The translations under genes were made by a program, and so were the position numbers. DNA of 64,000 nt from JAJPKK01 sp963824905 (lineage in GTDB: Bacteria; Pseudomonadota; Alphaproteobacteria; Rhizobiales; Xanthobacteraceae). Positions 45,251 through 54,091 of this stretch are shown here, in pieces (position 1 is the stretch's first letter; the number at the start of each line of letters is the position of its first letter). A model generated the notes under the pieces. It made no database searches. It had not been told where the DNA came from and saw only the letters and a list, made by a program, of their open reading frames with translations. The DNA is taken from NCBI GenBank assembly GCA_963824905.1, contig CAWGRH010000012.1:62001-126000 (forward strand). The letters run 5' to 3'.

Positions 45251-45742
45251 TCAGACCTTGGACTTCGCGGCGGCACGGTCGGCCGACTTGCCGCCCATGT
45301 CGGCCGCCATGTGGACGGCCGTGCGAATGCGCTGATAGGTGCCGCATCGACAGATGTTGGTCATCGCCTCGTCGATGTCCGTGTCGCTCGGCTTCGGGGT
45401 CTTCTTGAGGAGCGCGGCGGCGGCCATGATCTGGCCGGACTGGCAGTAGCCGCATTGCGGCACGTCGATCGCCGCCCAGGCCTTCTGCACCGGATGGGAG
45501 CTTGTCGCCGAAAGGCCTTCGATGGTGACGATCTTGTCGCTCGGCTTCACGTCGCCGACGCGGATCGAGCATGACCGCGAGACATCGCCATTGATGTGCA
45601 CCGAGCAAGCACCGCATTGCGCGATGCCGCAGCCGTATTTGGTTCCGGTGAGCCCGACGTGTTCGCGGATCACCCACAAGAGCGGCGTGTCAGGCTCGAC
45701 CTGCACCACGCGTACCCGTCCGTTGATATTGAGCTTGGCCAT
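45251..45742 (-). CDS. Molybdenum hydroxylase small subunit, two [2Fe-2S] clusters
   Basis: 163 residues. The plant-ferredoxin-like N-domain has YGCGIAQCGACSVHINGD and a later Cys in SRSCSIRVGD (first cluster). The helical C-domain has CGYCQSGQIM and ICRCGTYQRI (second cluster). It carries electrons from the molybdenum subunit to an acceptor, perhaps a membrane cytochrome. No signal peptide is present, so it is probably carried out with its Tat-bearing partner. It is the first gene of the pair. Confidence 0.93.
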   Translation of the reverse strand: MAKLNINGRVRVVQVEPDTPLLWVIREHVGLTGTKYGCGIAQCGACSVHINGDVSRSCSIRVGDVKPSDKIVTIEGLSATSSHPVQKAWAAIDVPQCGYCQSGQIMAAAALLKKTPKPSDTDIDEAMTNICRCGTYQRIRTAVHMAADMGGKSADRAAAKSKV

Positions 45743-46231
45743 GGGGTTTCCTCGTCACGGCTGTTGGAGGCGAATGTGCGCTTCGCGACGCAATTGGCGA
45801 GGGGACGACAAATCGTCGCCCGCGCCCGAAAACAATATCCGAGAGCCGTTGGCCTGCCTACGGCCGATCGAAAGCCCACTCGCGCGATCCCCCGCAACAA
45901 GAGGTAGGCTTCTCGACACGCCGCGGCGTTTGCCCAAAGCGTTTAAGCTGTTGATCCAAAATTCTTTTAGATAAGGTTCCGGCGGCGTCGACAAATGGCG
46001 GTCGTGCCGTTCCGCCGTCTGCTTATTGAGCCCATGAGCTCGTCACGTGCGGGGCCCGCCCGGGGGATTCGGGCGAAATTAATCCCGCGATCGTGCAGCA
46101 AATTACCATAATTGCCTGCGCTAGTTCGGGCCGGGAAGGCTAGGGGTGGCATGTTAGGGGCAACTGGATAGCCGTTTCATGTCCGCAGCGACCGCTCGCT
46201 GTTCGAGCGTTGCGACGGGGGCAGGGCAGCC
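45743..46231. other. Divergent gap between the molybdenum hydroxylase and the TAXI gene
   Basis: 489 bases. No convincing gene is found on either strand. Two A/T-richer stretches (about 45955-45975 with AAAATTCTTTTAGATAAGG, and 46078-46120) probably hold the promoters for the genes on each side. Confidence 0.4.
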
Positions 46232-47812
46232 ATGAAACTGCGTCGAATGTACATCCTTAGTTGGTTTGTATTGACGCGGCGGATCTTCGGATCGCCCAAC
46301 CGTCGCGAAACCAACAAGCGTTTGCGGATGATGCTGCGACAGACTTGGCTCCTCACACTCGGCGTCTTGCTGCTGATCGGCAGCTTGATCGGCGCCGGCC
46401 TGTACGTCGAGTCGCAGCCGACCACCTTGCGGATCGCGGTCGGTCCGCCGAGTGGCGAGGACGCGCATCTCGTCCAGGCGATCGCGCAGCAATTGAACCG
46501 CGACCGCGCCGGCATTCGACTGAAGCCGGTGCTCAAAGACAGCGCAACCGACAGCGCCGCCGCCGTCGATTCCCATGATGCCGATCTCGCCGTGATCCGG
46601 CGCGACCGCGGCTATCCCCGCGAAGGCCTCGCGATCGCGGTGCTGCGCGAGAACGTCGCGGTCGTCATCGTGCCGGCCGCGGGCTCGCTGGCGGCCGTCG
46701 GTGGCGGCACGGCAAATGCCGGCAAGCGCACCGCGAGGACGCGGACGCCGCCGCCGCCGCCGAAGAAGATCGAAAAGATCGAGCAGATCGCCGGGCGCAC
46801 CGTCGGCGTCATCGGCCATAGCAGTGGCAACGCCGAGCTGCTCGCCATCGTTCTCAAGCAGTACGAGATCCCCGCCGACAAGGTGAAGGTCGTCCCGCTC
46901 GATCCCGACGATGTGAAGGGCGCGCTGCGCGCGACGCCGGTCGACGTGATCTTCGGCGCCGGGCCGGTGACGAGCGCCTACTTCGCCGATGCGATCGCCG
47001 CATCCGGCAAGGGCGACGACAAACCGAAGCTCCTGGAGATCGACGCCGCCGCGGCGATCGCCAAGCGGCTGCCGGTCTACGCGTCGGCCGAGATCAAGAA
47101 GGGCGTGTTCGGCGGGCATGCGCCGCTGCCCGAGGACGACCTCGATACCATCAGCGTCTCGCATTACATCGTGGCGCGGAAGTCGCTTTCGGAGGGCGTG
47201 GCCGGCGACATCACCAAGCTCTTGTTCGGCGTGCGCCAAAGCCTTGCGTCCGAGTATCCGGCGATCGCCCAGATGACGAAGCCGGACACCGACAAGGATG
47301 CCGCTGTGCTGGCCCATCCCGGCGCCGCCGCCTTCATCGACAACGAGCAGAAGACTTTCTTCGACAAGTACAGCGACTTCATCTACCTCGGCATCATGGT
47401 GTTCTCCGGCCTCGGCTCCGGCGCGGCCTGGCTCACCAGCTATTCGCGGGCCGATGACCGCATCCGAAAATTGAAGGCGCTGGAAAATCTGCTCGACATT
47501 GCCGGCGCGGTGCGCCTCGCCCAGACCCACGAACAGCTCGACATACTACGCGCCGACATCGACGAGCTCGTCCGGCGCACCATGCGCCAGGTCGAGCGCA
47601 ACGCGCTCGACGAATCCGCCATGGTCGCATTTTCGATTGCGCTCAACCAGGCGCAGAGCGCCGTCGCCGAACGCCGGGCGCTGTTGACGGCCCAGGGCGT
47701 AATGCCGGTTCCGGCGGTCGCCCAAGCGGCCCCGCCGGCCGAAACGCCGGCCCCGCCGACCACACCCGGAGTGATGGCCGCGGTAGTCCCCTTTCGGCTA
47801 GCCAGCGAATGA
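46232..47812 (+). CDS. TAXI-family solute-binding-like protein with membrane anchors
   Basis: 526 residues. One membrane helix near the N terminus (about 39-59, TWLLTLGVLLLIGSLIGAG) leads to a TAXI-type binding fold: LRIAVGPPSGEDAHLVQAIA, ADLAVIRRD, IAGRTVGVIGHSSGN, PVDVIFGAGPVTSAYFADAI. A basic proline-rich insert (RTPPPPPKK, about 174) interrupts the fold. A second helix is at about 388-410, then a helical, probably coiled-coil tail. Ordinary TAXI proteins are about 320 residues, free in the periplasm, and next to a TRAP permease; here both anchors are retained and no permease lies nearby, so a sensory role is possible. Confidence 0.78.
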   Translation: MKLRRMYILSWFVLTRRIFGSPNRRETNKRLRMMLRQTWLLTLGVLLLIGSLIGAGLYVESQPTTLRIAVGPPSGEDAHLVQAIAQQLNRDRAGIRLKPVLKDSATDSAAAVDSHDADLAVIRRDRGYPREGLAIAVLRENVAVVIVPAAGSLAAVGGGTANAGKRTARTRTPPPPPKKIEKIEQIAGRTVGVIGHSSGNAELLAIVLKQYEIPADKVKVVPLDPDDVKGALRATPVDVIFGAGPVTSAYFADAIAASGKGDDKPKLLEIDAAAAIAKRLPVYASAEIKKGVFGGHAPLPEDDLDTISVSHYIVARKSLSEGVAGDITKLLFGVRQSLASEYPAIAQMTKPDTDKDAAVLAHPGAAAFIDNEQKTFFDKYSDFIYLGIMVFSGLGSGAAWLTSYSRADDRIRKLKALENLLDIAGAVRLAQTHEQLDILRADIDELVRRTMRQVERNALDESAMVAFSIALNQAQSAVAERRALLTAQGVMPVPAVAQAAPPAETPAPPTTPGVMAAVVPFRLASE

Positions 47813-48056
47813 CGGAAAGATGACGATTTCACCGGCTTTTTGCGTTGCACAAAGGCCGTAGAACACTATATTCCCGCCGATCAGAAGGTCTTGGAACGAG
47901 TTCACGTCGGGGACGGTGGGCTCCGGGCCGAAAACCTTTGCGACGAGAGACTGGTCGATCCGAAGCCCGTGCCGGAGACATCCGGCCGGTTTGCGGCAGA
48001 GGCCGGATTCGCTCGTCTTCCCGATTCGGTCGTCTTTTACGAATTGAGATTTCGTC

Positions 48057-49877
48057 ATGAACCTGCGCAACGTCGCGATCATCGCCCATGTCGACCACGG
48101 CAAGACCACGCTGGTCGACCGTCTCCTGCAGCAATCGGGCTCGTTCCGCGAGAACCAGCGCGTCGCCGAGCGCGCCATGGACTCGAACGACCTCGAGCGC
48201 GAGCGGGGGATCACGATCCTCGCCAAGGCGACCTCGATCGTCTGGAAGAACACGCGGATCAACATCGTCGACACCCCCGGGCACGCCGATTTCGGTGGTG
48301 AGGTCGAGCGCATCCTCAACATGGTGGACGGTGCGATCGTCCTCGTCGATGCCGCCGAGGGACCGCTGCCGCAGACCAAGTTTGTCGTCTCGAAGGCACT
48401 CAAGGTCGGGCTGCGTCCGATCGTCGCCATCAACAAGGTCGACCGATCCGATGCCCGCCCGGCGGTGGTCGCGGGCGAGGTGTTCGACCTGTTCGCGGCG
48501 CTCGACGCCACCGAGGAGCAGCTCGACTTTCCGGTGCTCTACGGCTCGGCCAAGGAAGGCTGGATGGCGCAAAGCGTCGACGGTCCGAAGCAATCGATGG
48601 CGCCGCTGTTCGATCTCATCCTCCAGCACGTCGCGCCGCCGAAGGTGGACGACGGCCCGTTCCGCATGATTGGCACGATCCTCGAGGCCAACCCCTATCT
48701 CGGGCGCATCGTCACCGGGCGAATCTCGTCCGGGTCGATCAGGCCGAACCAGGCGGTGAAGGTGCTCGACCGCCACGGCCGGCTGGTCGAGCAGGGCCGC
48801 GCCTCCAAGGTGCTCGCCTTCCGCGGCCTCGAACGCGTGCCGATCGACGAGGGCAATGCCGGAGACATCGTCTCGATCGCCGGATTGCCGCTCGCGACCG
48901 TCGCCCACACCATCTGCGCGCCCGAGGTGACGGAGCCGCTGCCGGCGCAGCCGATCGATCCGCCGACGCTCGCGATGTCGTTCCGCGTCAACGATTCCCC
49001 GCTTGCGGGTACGGAAGGCGACAAGGTCACCGGCCGGATGATCCGCGACCGCCTGCTGCGCGAGGCGGAAGGCAACGTCGCGCTGCGCGTCACCGAGTCC
49101 GACGAGAAGGACGCCATGGAGGTCGCCGGGCGCGGCGAGCTGCAGCTCGGCATCCTCATCGAGACGATGCGCCGGGAAGGATACGAGCTCAGTGTCTCCC
49201 GTCCGCGCGTCCTCATCGAGGTCGATCCCTCGACCGGCGAGTTGAGGGAGCCCATCGAGGAGGTGGTCATCGACCTCGACGAGGAACATTCCGGCGTCGT
49301 GGTCCAGAAAATGTCGGAGCGCCGGGCCGAGCTCGTCGAGATGCGGCCGTCCGGCGGCGGCCGGTTGCGGCTCGTCTTCCACGCCCCGACCCGTGGCCTG
49401 CTCGGCTATCAGGGTGAGCTCCTGACCGATACTCGCGGCACCGCGATCATGAACCGGCTGTTCCACGGCTATGCGCCGCACAAGGGCACGATCCAGGGGC
49501 GTCGCAACGGCGTGCTGATCTCGACCGACGACGGCGAGGCGGTCGCCTATGCGCTGTGGAATCTCGAGGACCGCGGCCCGATGATGGTCGAGCCGGGCTG
49601 GAAGGTGTACCGCGGCATGATCGTCGGCGAGCACACCCGCGGCAACGATCTCGAGATCAACGTGCTCAAGGGCAAGAAGCTCACCAATATCCGCACCACG
49701 GCGAAGGACGAGGCGGTGCGCCTCACCCCGCCGATCAGGATGACGCTCGAGAAGGCGCTCGCCTACATCGAGGACGACGAGCTCGTCGAGGTGACGCCAA
49801 AATCGATCCGCCTGCGCAAGAAGCTGCTCGATCCCAATGAGCGCAAGCGCGAGGAGCGACGCAAGGAATCAGCCTGA
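48057..49877 (+). CDS. typA: Ribosome-associated GTPase TypA/BipA
   Basis: 606 residues, the normal length. G1 AHVDHGKTT (10-18), switch I region ERERGITILAKATSI, G3 DTPGHADF, G4 NKVDR. The translation-factor domains follow, and the specific C-terminal segment contains RGLLGYQGELLTDTRGTAI and YALWNLEDRGPMMVEPG. It binds 70S ribosomes and helps 50S assembly at low temperature and under stress. The ATG follows GAGATTTCGTC. The 244-base gap upstream, 47813-48056, has no visible gene. Confidence 0.97.
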   Translation: MNLRNVAIIAHVDHGKTTLVDRLLQQSGSFRENQRVAERAMDSNDLERERGITILAKATSIVWKNTRINIVDTPGHADFGGEVERILNMVDGAIVLVDAAEGPLPQTKFVVSKALKVGLRPIVAINKVDRSDARPAVVAGEVFDLFAALDATEEQLDFPVLYGSAKEGWMAQSVDGPKQSMAPLFDLILQHVAPPKVDDGPFRMIGTILEANPYLGRIVTGRISSGSIRPNQAVKVLDRHGRLVEQGRASKVLAFRGLERVPIDEGNAGDIVSIAGLPLATVAHTICAPEVTEPLPAQPIDPPTLAMSFRVNDSPLAGTEGDKVTGRMIRDRLLREAEGNVALRVTESDEKDAMEVAGRGELQLGILIETMRREGYELSVSRPRVLIEVDPSTGELREPIEEVVIDLDEEHSGVVVQKMSERRAELVEMRPSGGGRLRLVFHAPTRGLLGYQGELLTDTRGTAIMNRLFHGYAPHKGTIQGRRNGVLISTDDGEAVAYALWNLEDRGPMMVEPGWKVYRGMIVGEHTRGNDLEINVLKGKKLTNIRTTAKDEAVRLTPPIRMTLEKALAYIEDDELVEVTPKSIRLRKKLLDPNERKREERRKESA

Positions 49878-50111
49878 TTCGATTTGCGCGACGTGGTTTG
49901 CGTGGAATCTCGCTCGCGATCCTGTCTGGTGCGCTTCGCTTCGTCATGACGCGGGCGTTCGAAAAATGTTGCGAATCAGCCACATTTGTTGCCGGCTTTG
50001 CGCCACGAGGGGTGCGGCTAGTTGATTTTGCCGCCATAGCCGCGATAATCGCCGTTAAGGGATCGTTAAGTTGACGGGGAAGAGGGGAGCGGCCGTGGGG
50101 CTGATCCGTAC

Positions 50112-50621
50112 ATGAACACCAACCTCATCGAAATCCGCCGCGCCAGGACGGTGGATGCGGTTGCGCTGGCATCCGCCCATGACGAGGCTTGGCGGACTGC
50201 CTATCGCGCGATCATCCCGGGCCCCGAGCTCGACAAGCTGATCAACCGGCGCGGCGCCGAGTGGTGGGAAGGCGCGATCCGCAAAGGCAGCCGCATCTCG
50301 ATTCTCGTGTTCGGCGATACCGTCGCGGGCTACTCGAATTACGGGCGCAACCGGGCCCGCAGCCTGTCCTATGACGGCGAGATCTACGAGCTTTACCTGC
50401 GTCCGGAGTTCCAGGGCCTCGGTTTCGGCCGCCGCCTGTTCAGCGCGGCGCGGCGAGACCTTGCGCAGAGCGGAATCCGCAGCCTCGTGGTGTGGGCGCT
50501 CTCGGACAACGAGCCCGCAGTCGAATTCTATCGCGCGCTCGGCGGCCGTCCGGTCGCCCGCTCCTGCGAGAAGTTCGGCGCCAAGACGCTCGACAAGGTG
50601 GCCTACGCCTGGCAGGCGTGA
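50112..50621 (+). CDS. GNAT-family N-acetyltransferase
   Basis: 169 residues. The acetyl-CoA fold is seen in IYELYLRPEFQGLGFGRRLF (the R/Q-x-x-G-x-G/A loop), then LVVWALSDNEPAVEFYRALG and the end FGAKTLDKVAYAWQA. Motif A is thus complete. The substrate is unknown. The ribosome site is poor. The 234-base gap before it is A/T-richer and without a gene. Confidence 0.87.
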   Translation: MNTNLIEIRRARTVDAVALASAHDEAWRTAYRAIIPGPELDKLINRRGAEWWEGAIRKGSRISILVFGDTVAGYSNYGRNRARSLSYDGEIYELYLRPEFQGLGFGRRLFSAARRDLAQSGIRSLVVWALSDNEPAVEFYRALGGRPVARSCEKFGAKTLDKVAYAWQA

Positions 50622-50634
50622 GCTGTTTGTAGCT

Positions 50635-50773
50635 CGTAGGGTGGGCAAAGCGTACCGTGCCCATGTCGTGCGTGTCACGGATTGAAGCTTGTTGGTTGGG
50701 CGGAGTGGGCCATCAGCGGCTGTGCCCAAGCTGAAAGCTGCGCGTGGGCGCGCTTCGCTTTGCCCACCCTACG
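50635..50773. repeat. Intergenic palindrome (CGTAGGGTGGGCAAAGCG family)
   Basis: CGTAGGGTGGGCAAAGCG (50635-50652) and its perfect reverse complement (50756-50773), 103 bases apart, lie between the convergent acetyltransferase and folD genes. The interior has weaker inverted pairs. Elements with this end are frequent in rhizobial genomes, as I recall. Confidence 0.8.
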
Positions 50774-50792
50774 TCATCCTACATGATCGTGA

Positions 50793-51674
50793 TCACAACA
50801 CCGGTGCTGGTAGCCCCGCCTGCGCACAGGCGGCGCGCAGTGTGTTGGAGAGCAGGCAGGCGATGGTCATCGGGCCGACGCCGCCGGGCACCGGGGTGAT
50901 GGCGCCGGCCACTTCGCAGACTTCCGAAAAAGCGACATCGCCAACGACGATGCGCTTGCCGTCGCGCTCGATCCGATTGATGCCGATATCGATCACCGTG
51001 GCGCCGGGCTTGATCCAGGCGCCACGCACGAATTCGGGACGCCCGATCGCGGCGAACACGACGTCGGCGCGCCGGCTCAACCCCGGCAGATCCCGGGTCT
51101 TGGAGTGTGCGATCGTCACCGTCGCGTTCTCGGCGAGCAGCAACTGGACGAGCGGCCTGCCGACGATCGTCGAACGTCCGATCACCAGCGCCTCGAGGCC
51201 AGTGAGCGAGGCATGCACGCTCTTTGCGAGCGTCACGCAACCGAGCGGCGTGCACGGCGCGAACGCCGGCAGGCCGATCGCCAGGCGCCCGACGTTGACG
51301 GGATGAAATCCGTCGACGTCCTTTGCGGGGTCGACCGCCGCAATCACTTCTCCGGTATCGATCTGCGGCGGCAGCGGCAGCTGGACGAGAATGCCGTGCA
51401 CTTGCGGATCGCGATTGAGGGCGTCGATGAGCGCGAGCAGCGCCTCCCGGCTGGTCGATGCGTCCAGCCGGTGATCGATCGAGCGCATGCCGCTCTCCGC
51501 CACCATCTTCTTCTTGGCGCCGACATAGACTTCGCTGGCGGGATTGTGGCCGACCAGAACCACCGCGAGACCGGGCACCAGGCCATGCTGCGCGCCGAGG
51601 TCGTGAACGGCCTCAGTAACACGCTCGCGCTGCGCGGCGGCAAGCACCTTGCCGTCGATCAGCGCCGCGGTCAT
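50793..51674 (-). CDS. folD: Bifunctional methylenetetrahydrofolate dehydrogenase/cyclohydrolase
   Basis: 293 residues. It interconverts 5,10-methylene-THF, methenyl-THF and 10-formyl-THF in the cytoplasm. YVGAKKKMVAESG carries the catalytic lysine, HGILVQLPLPPQID and KDVDGFHPVNVGRL are family signatures, VIGRSTIVGRPLVQLL binds NADP and TPVPGGVGPMTIACLL ends the core. Its ATG overlaps the stop of the yggU-type gene upstream (ATGA). The cyclo-ligase at 57933 is another folate enzyme in the window. Confidence 0.97.
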   Translation of the reverse strand: MTAALIDGKVLAAAQRERVTEAVHDLGAQHGLVPGLAVVLVGHNPASEVYVGAKKKMVAESGMRSIDHRLDASTSREALLALIDALNRDPQVHGILVQLPLPPQIDTGEVIAAVDPAKDVDGFHPVNVGRLAIGLPAFAPCTPLGCVTLAKSVHASLTGLEALVIGRSTIVGRPLVQLLLAENATVTIAHSKTRDLPGLSRRADVVFAAIGRPEFVRGAWIKPGATVIDIGINRIERDGKRIVVGDVAFSEVCEVAGAITPVPGGVGPMTIACLLSNTLRAACAQAGLPAPVL

Positions 51675-51997
51675 GGTGCCGCGCCCGCGACGCGGGCGAG
51701 CGCCGCGTCCAACGTGGCGCTGTCGCCGTCGATGTGAAGCCGCTTGAGGCGCGCCGTCGCGCCGTTGACGAGACGCACCGCGCGCGGCGCGACGCCGGCG
51801 GCACGGGCAAGCAGGTGCATCAGCGCCTCGTTCGCCTCACCCTCGGTCGCGGCCGCCCGGACCCGCGCCTTGAGCACGCTGCGCCCGTCGGCGAGGCGCT
51901 CGACGCCTTCTATCAGATCGCGCCCCCCGCGCGGCGTGAGCCGGATGTTGACGAGAAGGCCGTCGGCACACGCCGCCCACGGCCGCAGCGTTGCCAT
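51671..51997 (-). CDS. DUF167 / YggU family protein
   Basis: 108 residues. LLVNIRLTPRGGRDLIEGVE, VLKARVRAAATEGEANEALM and GATARLKRLHIDG are typical of the small YggU alpha/beta fold, whose function is unknown. ATG 51997 is chosen; a GTG at 52000 overlaps the stop codon of the yggT-type gene. It lies between yggT-like and folD genes with overlaps at both ends, so it is translationally coupled. Confidence 0.88.
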   Translation of the reverse strand: MATLRPWAACADGLLVNIRLTPRGGRDLIEGVERLADGRSVLKARVRAAATEGEANEALMHLLARAAGVAPRAVRLVNGATARLKRLHIDGDSATLDAALARVAGAAP

Positions 51998-51999
51998 CA

Positions 52000-52290
52000 C
52001 TAAATGAAGGCCCGCGCCAGGATGGGAAGGAGGACTCTTTGGATGAAATAGATAATCAGGATGACCACGATGAAGGAGACGTCGATGCCGCCGAAATTCG
52101 GCAGGCGGTCGCGGATCGGCCGCAGCACAGGCTCGGTCACCCGATAGAGAAACTCGCCGATCATCGCCACCGCCGGATTGCGGGTGTTGACGACGTTGAA
52201 GACGATCAGCCAGGACAGGATCGCGGCGGCGAACAGCACAAATATGTAGAGGTTCAGCAGAAAATCGATGAAACTCAAGATCTCGATCAT
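52000..52290 (-). CDS. YggT family membrane protein
   Basis: 96 residues with two hydrophobic helices (FIDFLLNLYIFVLFAAAILS and VSFIVVILIIYFIQRVLLPI) flanking the conserved FLYRVTEPVLRPIRDRLPNF then GGID. This is the inner-membrane YggT/YlmG fold, linked in other bacteria to cell division or osmotic balance. The start at 52290 is where the family begins; the frame reaches up to 52614 without family resemblance. It is the first gene of the yggT-yggU-folD set. Confidence 0.92.
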   Translation of the reverse strand: MIEILSFIDFLLNLYIFVLFAAAILSWLIVFNVVNTRNPAVAMIGEFLYRVTEPVLRPIRDRLPNFGGIDVSFIVVILIIYFIQRVLLPILARAFI

Positions 52291-52417
52291 ACGCGCGGTC
52301 CGTGCGGTTGTGTGATTAACATCTACCGATCCGCCGTCCGGACGGCAAGGGAATCCAGCACCTTGCCGGGCGGCCGGCGGCCGATTACCTCTGCGGTTCG
52401 ACGCGGAGAGCGATGCG

Positions 52418-53164
52418 ATGCTTGCGGCGGTTGCCAAGGCCCTCGACCAGATGTTCACGCCGCCGTTCCGTGCGGTGCTGATGAAGTCGGTCGGGCTCGC
52501 GGTCGCGCTGATGATCGTCCTCGTCATCGTGCTCTTCCGCGTTCTCGAATGGCTCTCGGGCTCCGGGCTCGGCTGGCTCGAAATGGCGCTCGGCCCATGG
52601 GCCCATACGCCCATCGCGGTGCTCGGCTGGGTGATCGCCTTCGCACTCGGCGTCGGGCTGCTCGCGGGCGCGATCCTGCTGATGCCGGCGGTGACGGCAG
52701 TGGTGGCGAGCCTGTTCTCCGACGAGATCGCCGAGATCGTCGAGCGTGAGTACTATCCGGGGGACCCGCCGGGGCGTCCGCTGCCGCTCCATGTCGCCGC
52801 GATCGAGGGCACCAAGATCGGCCTGTTGTCGATCGTCGTCTATCTCGCCGCCGTGCCGTTCCTGCTGTTCGCCGGGGTCGGCGTCGTGCTGTTCTTTCTC
52901 GCCACCGCCTGGCTCCAGGGGTTGCAATATTTCGAGCTCGTGGCGATGCGCTTTCATCCCGCGGCGGACGCCAAGGCTCTGCGGCGGGCCAACCAGACGA
53001 CGGTGTTCATCGCGGGCCTCGCCATCGCCGGCTTCGTCTCGATCCCGATCCTCAATCTCGCGACGCCGCTGTTCGGCACCGCGCTGATGGTCCACATCTA
53101 CAAGCGCCTCGCGGGCGTGAACCGCGAGGCCGCAAACGCGTCCCTGCGCGCGCCTAGAGCATGA
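52418..53164 (+). CDS. EI24-domain (CysZ-like) membrane protein
   Basis: 248 residues, four to six membrane helices: VGLAVALMIVLVIVLFRVLE, AVLGWVIAFALGVGLLAGAI, IGLLSIVVYLAAVPFLLFAG then VGVVLFFLATAW, and VFIAGLAIAGFVSIPILN. The segment MPAVTAVVASLFSDEIAEIV and YFELVAMRF, followed by ADAKALRRAN, is typical of the CysZ/EI24 group, which includes a sulfate carrier. Substrate not known here. ATG 52418 follows GAGAGCGATGCG. Divergent from yggT-like gene. Confidence 0.85.
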   Translation: MLAAVAKALDQMFTPPFRAVLMKSVGLAVALMIVLVIVLFRVLEWLSGSGLGWLEMALGPWAHTPIAVLGWVIAFALGVGLLAGAILLMPAVTAVVASLFSDEIAEIVEREYYPGDPPGRPLPLHVAAIEGTKIGLLSIVVYLAAVPFLLFAGVGVVLFFLATAWLQGLQYFELVAMRFHPAADAKALRRANQTTVFIAGLAIAGFVSIPILNLATPLFGTALMVHIYKRLAGVNREAANASLRAPRA

Positions 53165-53203
53165 TCCCGAAAAGTTGCAGACTTTTCGGGCAAGATCATG
53201 CTC
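53157..53203. repeat. Palindrome (GAGCATGATCCCGAAAAGT family)
   Basis: GAGCATGATC (53157-53166) and GATCATGCTC (53194-53203) enclose CCGAAAAGT and ACTTTTCGG, making a nearly continuous stem over the stop codon of the CysZ-like gene. A second short palindrome, GCGCGATCGA and TCGATCGCGC, follows at 53222-53252, between the convergent genes. Likely a terminator for both directions. Confidence 0.7.
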
Positions 53204-53253
53204 CAGACTAAAAGCGGCTAGAGCGCGATCGATTCAACTTGAGTCGATCGCGC

Positions 53254-54069
53254 CTAGCCCGCGGCCATGAAAGTCGTCTTCTGTGGCCAGCGGCAGAGGT
53301 CGTTGATCACGCAAGTCTCGCACAGCGGGCGCTGCGCTTTGCAGACATAGCGGCCATGCAGGATCAGCCAGTGATGGGCGTGGACGCGGTAGGGCGGCGG
53401 CACGATCTTTTCCAGCTTCAGCTCTACCTCGAGTGGCGTCTTGCCCGGCGCCATGCCGGTGCGGTTGCCGACCCGGAACACGTGGGTGTCGACCGCGAAG
53501 GTCTCCTCGCCGAAGGCGACGTTGAGGACGACGTTCGCAGTCTTGCGGCCGACGCCGGGCAGCGTCTCCAGCACGGCGCGCGCCGCCGGCACCTCGCCAT
53601 TGTGCTCGTTGATGAGCTTCTGCGACAGCGCGATGACGTTCTTCGCCTTGGTGTTGTAGAGCCCGATGGTCTTGATGTACTCGCGCAGCTTCGCTTCGCC
53701 GAGCGCGACCATCTTCTGCGGCGTGTCGACCACCGCGAACAGCGGCTTGGTCGCCTTGTTGACACCCGCGTCGGTCGACTGCGCCGAGAGCACGACCGCC
53801 ACCAGCAGCGTGTAGGGATTGATGTGCTCGAGCTCGCCGCGCGGCTCCGGAATCGCGGCAGCGAGCCGCCGGAACGCCTCCGCGACCTCGGCGGCGGTCC
53901 ACGGTTTCGAGGCGGGCGCTTTGTCCTTCGGGGGAGCCTTCGGCGCCGCCCGCTTCGCCTTCGGTTTCGCCGGGGTTTTGACCTTGGCGGACGATGGAAC
54001 GGATGAAGCGCGAGATGAATTGGTCTTGCGCTTCCTCTTTGCGCTCGCTTCAATGATCTGCCGGGCCAT
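53254..54069 (-). CDS. nth: Endonuclease III (DNA glycosylase/AP lyase)
   Basis: 271 residues. It removes oxidised pyrimidines in base excision repair. The helix-hairpin-helix LPGVGRKTANVVL has catalytic Lys176, VDTHVFRVGNR has Asp194, and Cys243, 250, 253 and 259 (C-x6-C-x2-C-x5-C) bind the [4Fe-4S] cluster. An extra basic, Ala/Pro/Lys-rich N terminus of about 55 residues (KVKTPAKPKAKRAAPKAPPK) exceeds the normal enzyme and may contact DNA. ATG 54069 has AGGAGG close upstream; a longer frame reaches 54216 but runs into the divergent gene. Confidence 0.96.
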   Translation of the reverse strand: MARQIIEASAKRKRKTNSSRASSVPSSAKVKTPAKPKAKRAAPKAPPKDKAPASKPWTAAEVAEAFRRLAAAIPEPRGELEHINPYTLLVAVVLSAQSTDAGVNKATKPLFAVVDTPQKMVALGEAKLREYIKTIGLYNTKAKNVIALSQKLINEHNGEVPAARAVLETLPGVGRKTANVVLNVAFGEETFAVDTHVFRVGNRTGMAPGKTPLEVELKLEKIVPPPYRVHAHHWLILHGRYVCKAQRPLCETCVINDLCRWPQKTTFMAAG

Positions 54070-54091
54070 CTCCCTCCTATAGTCAATCCCT

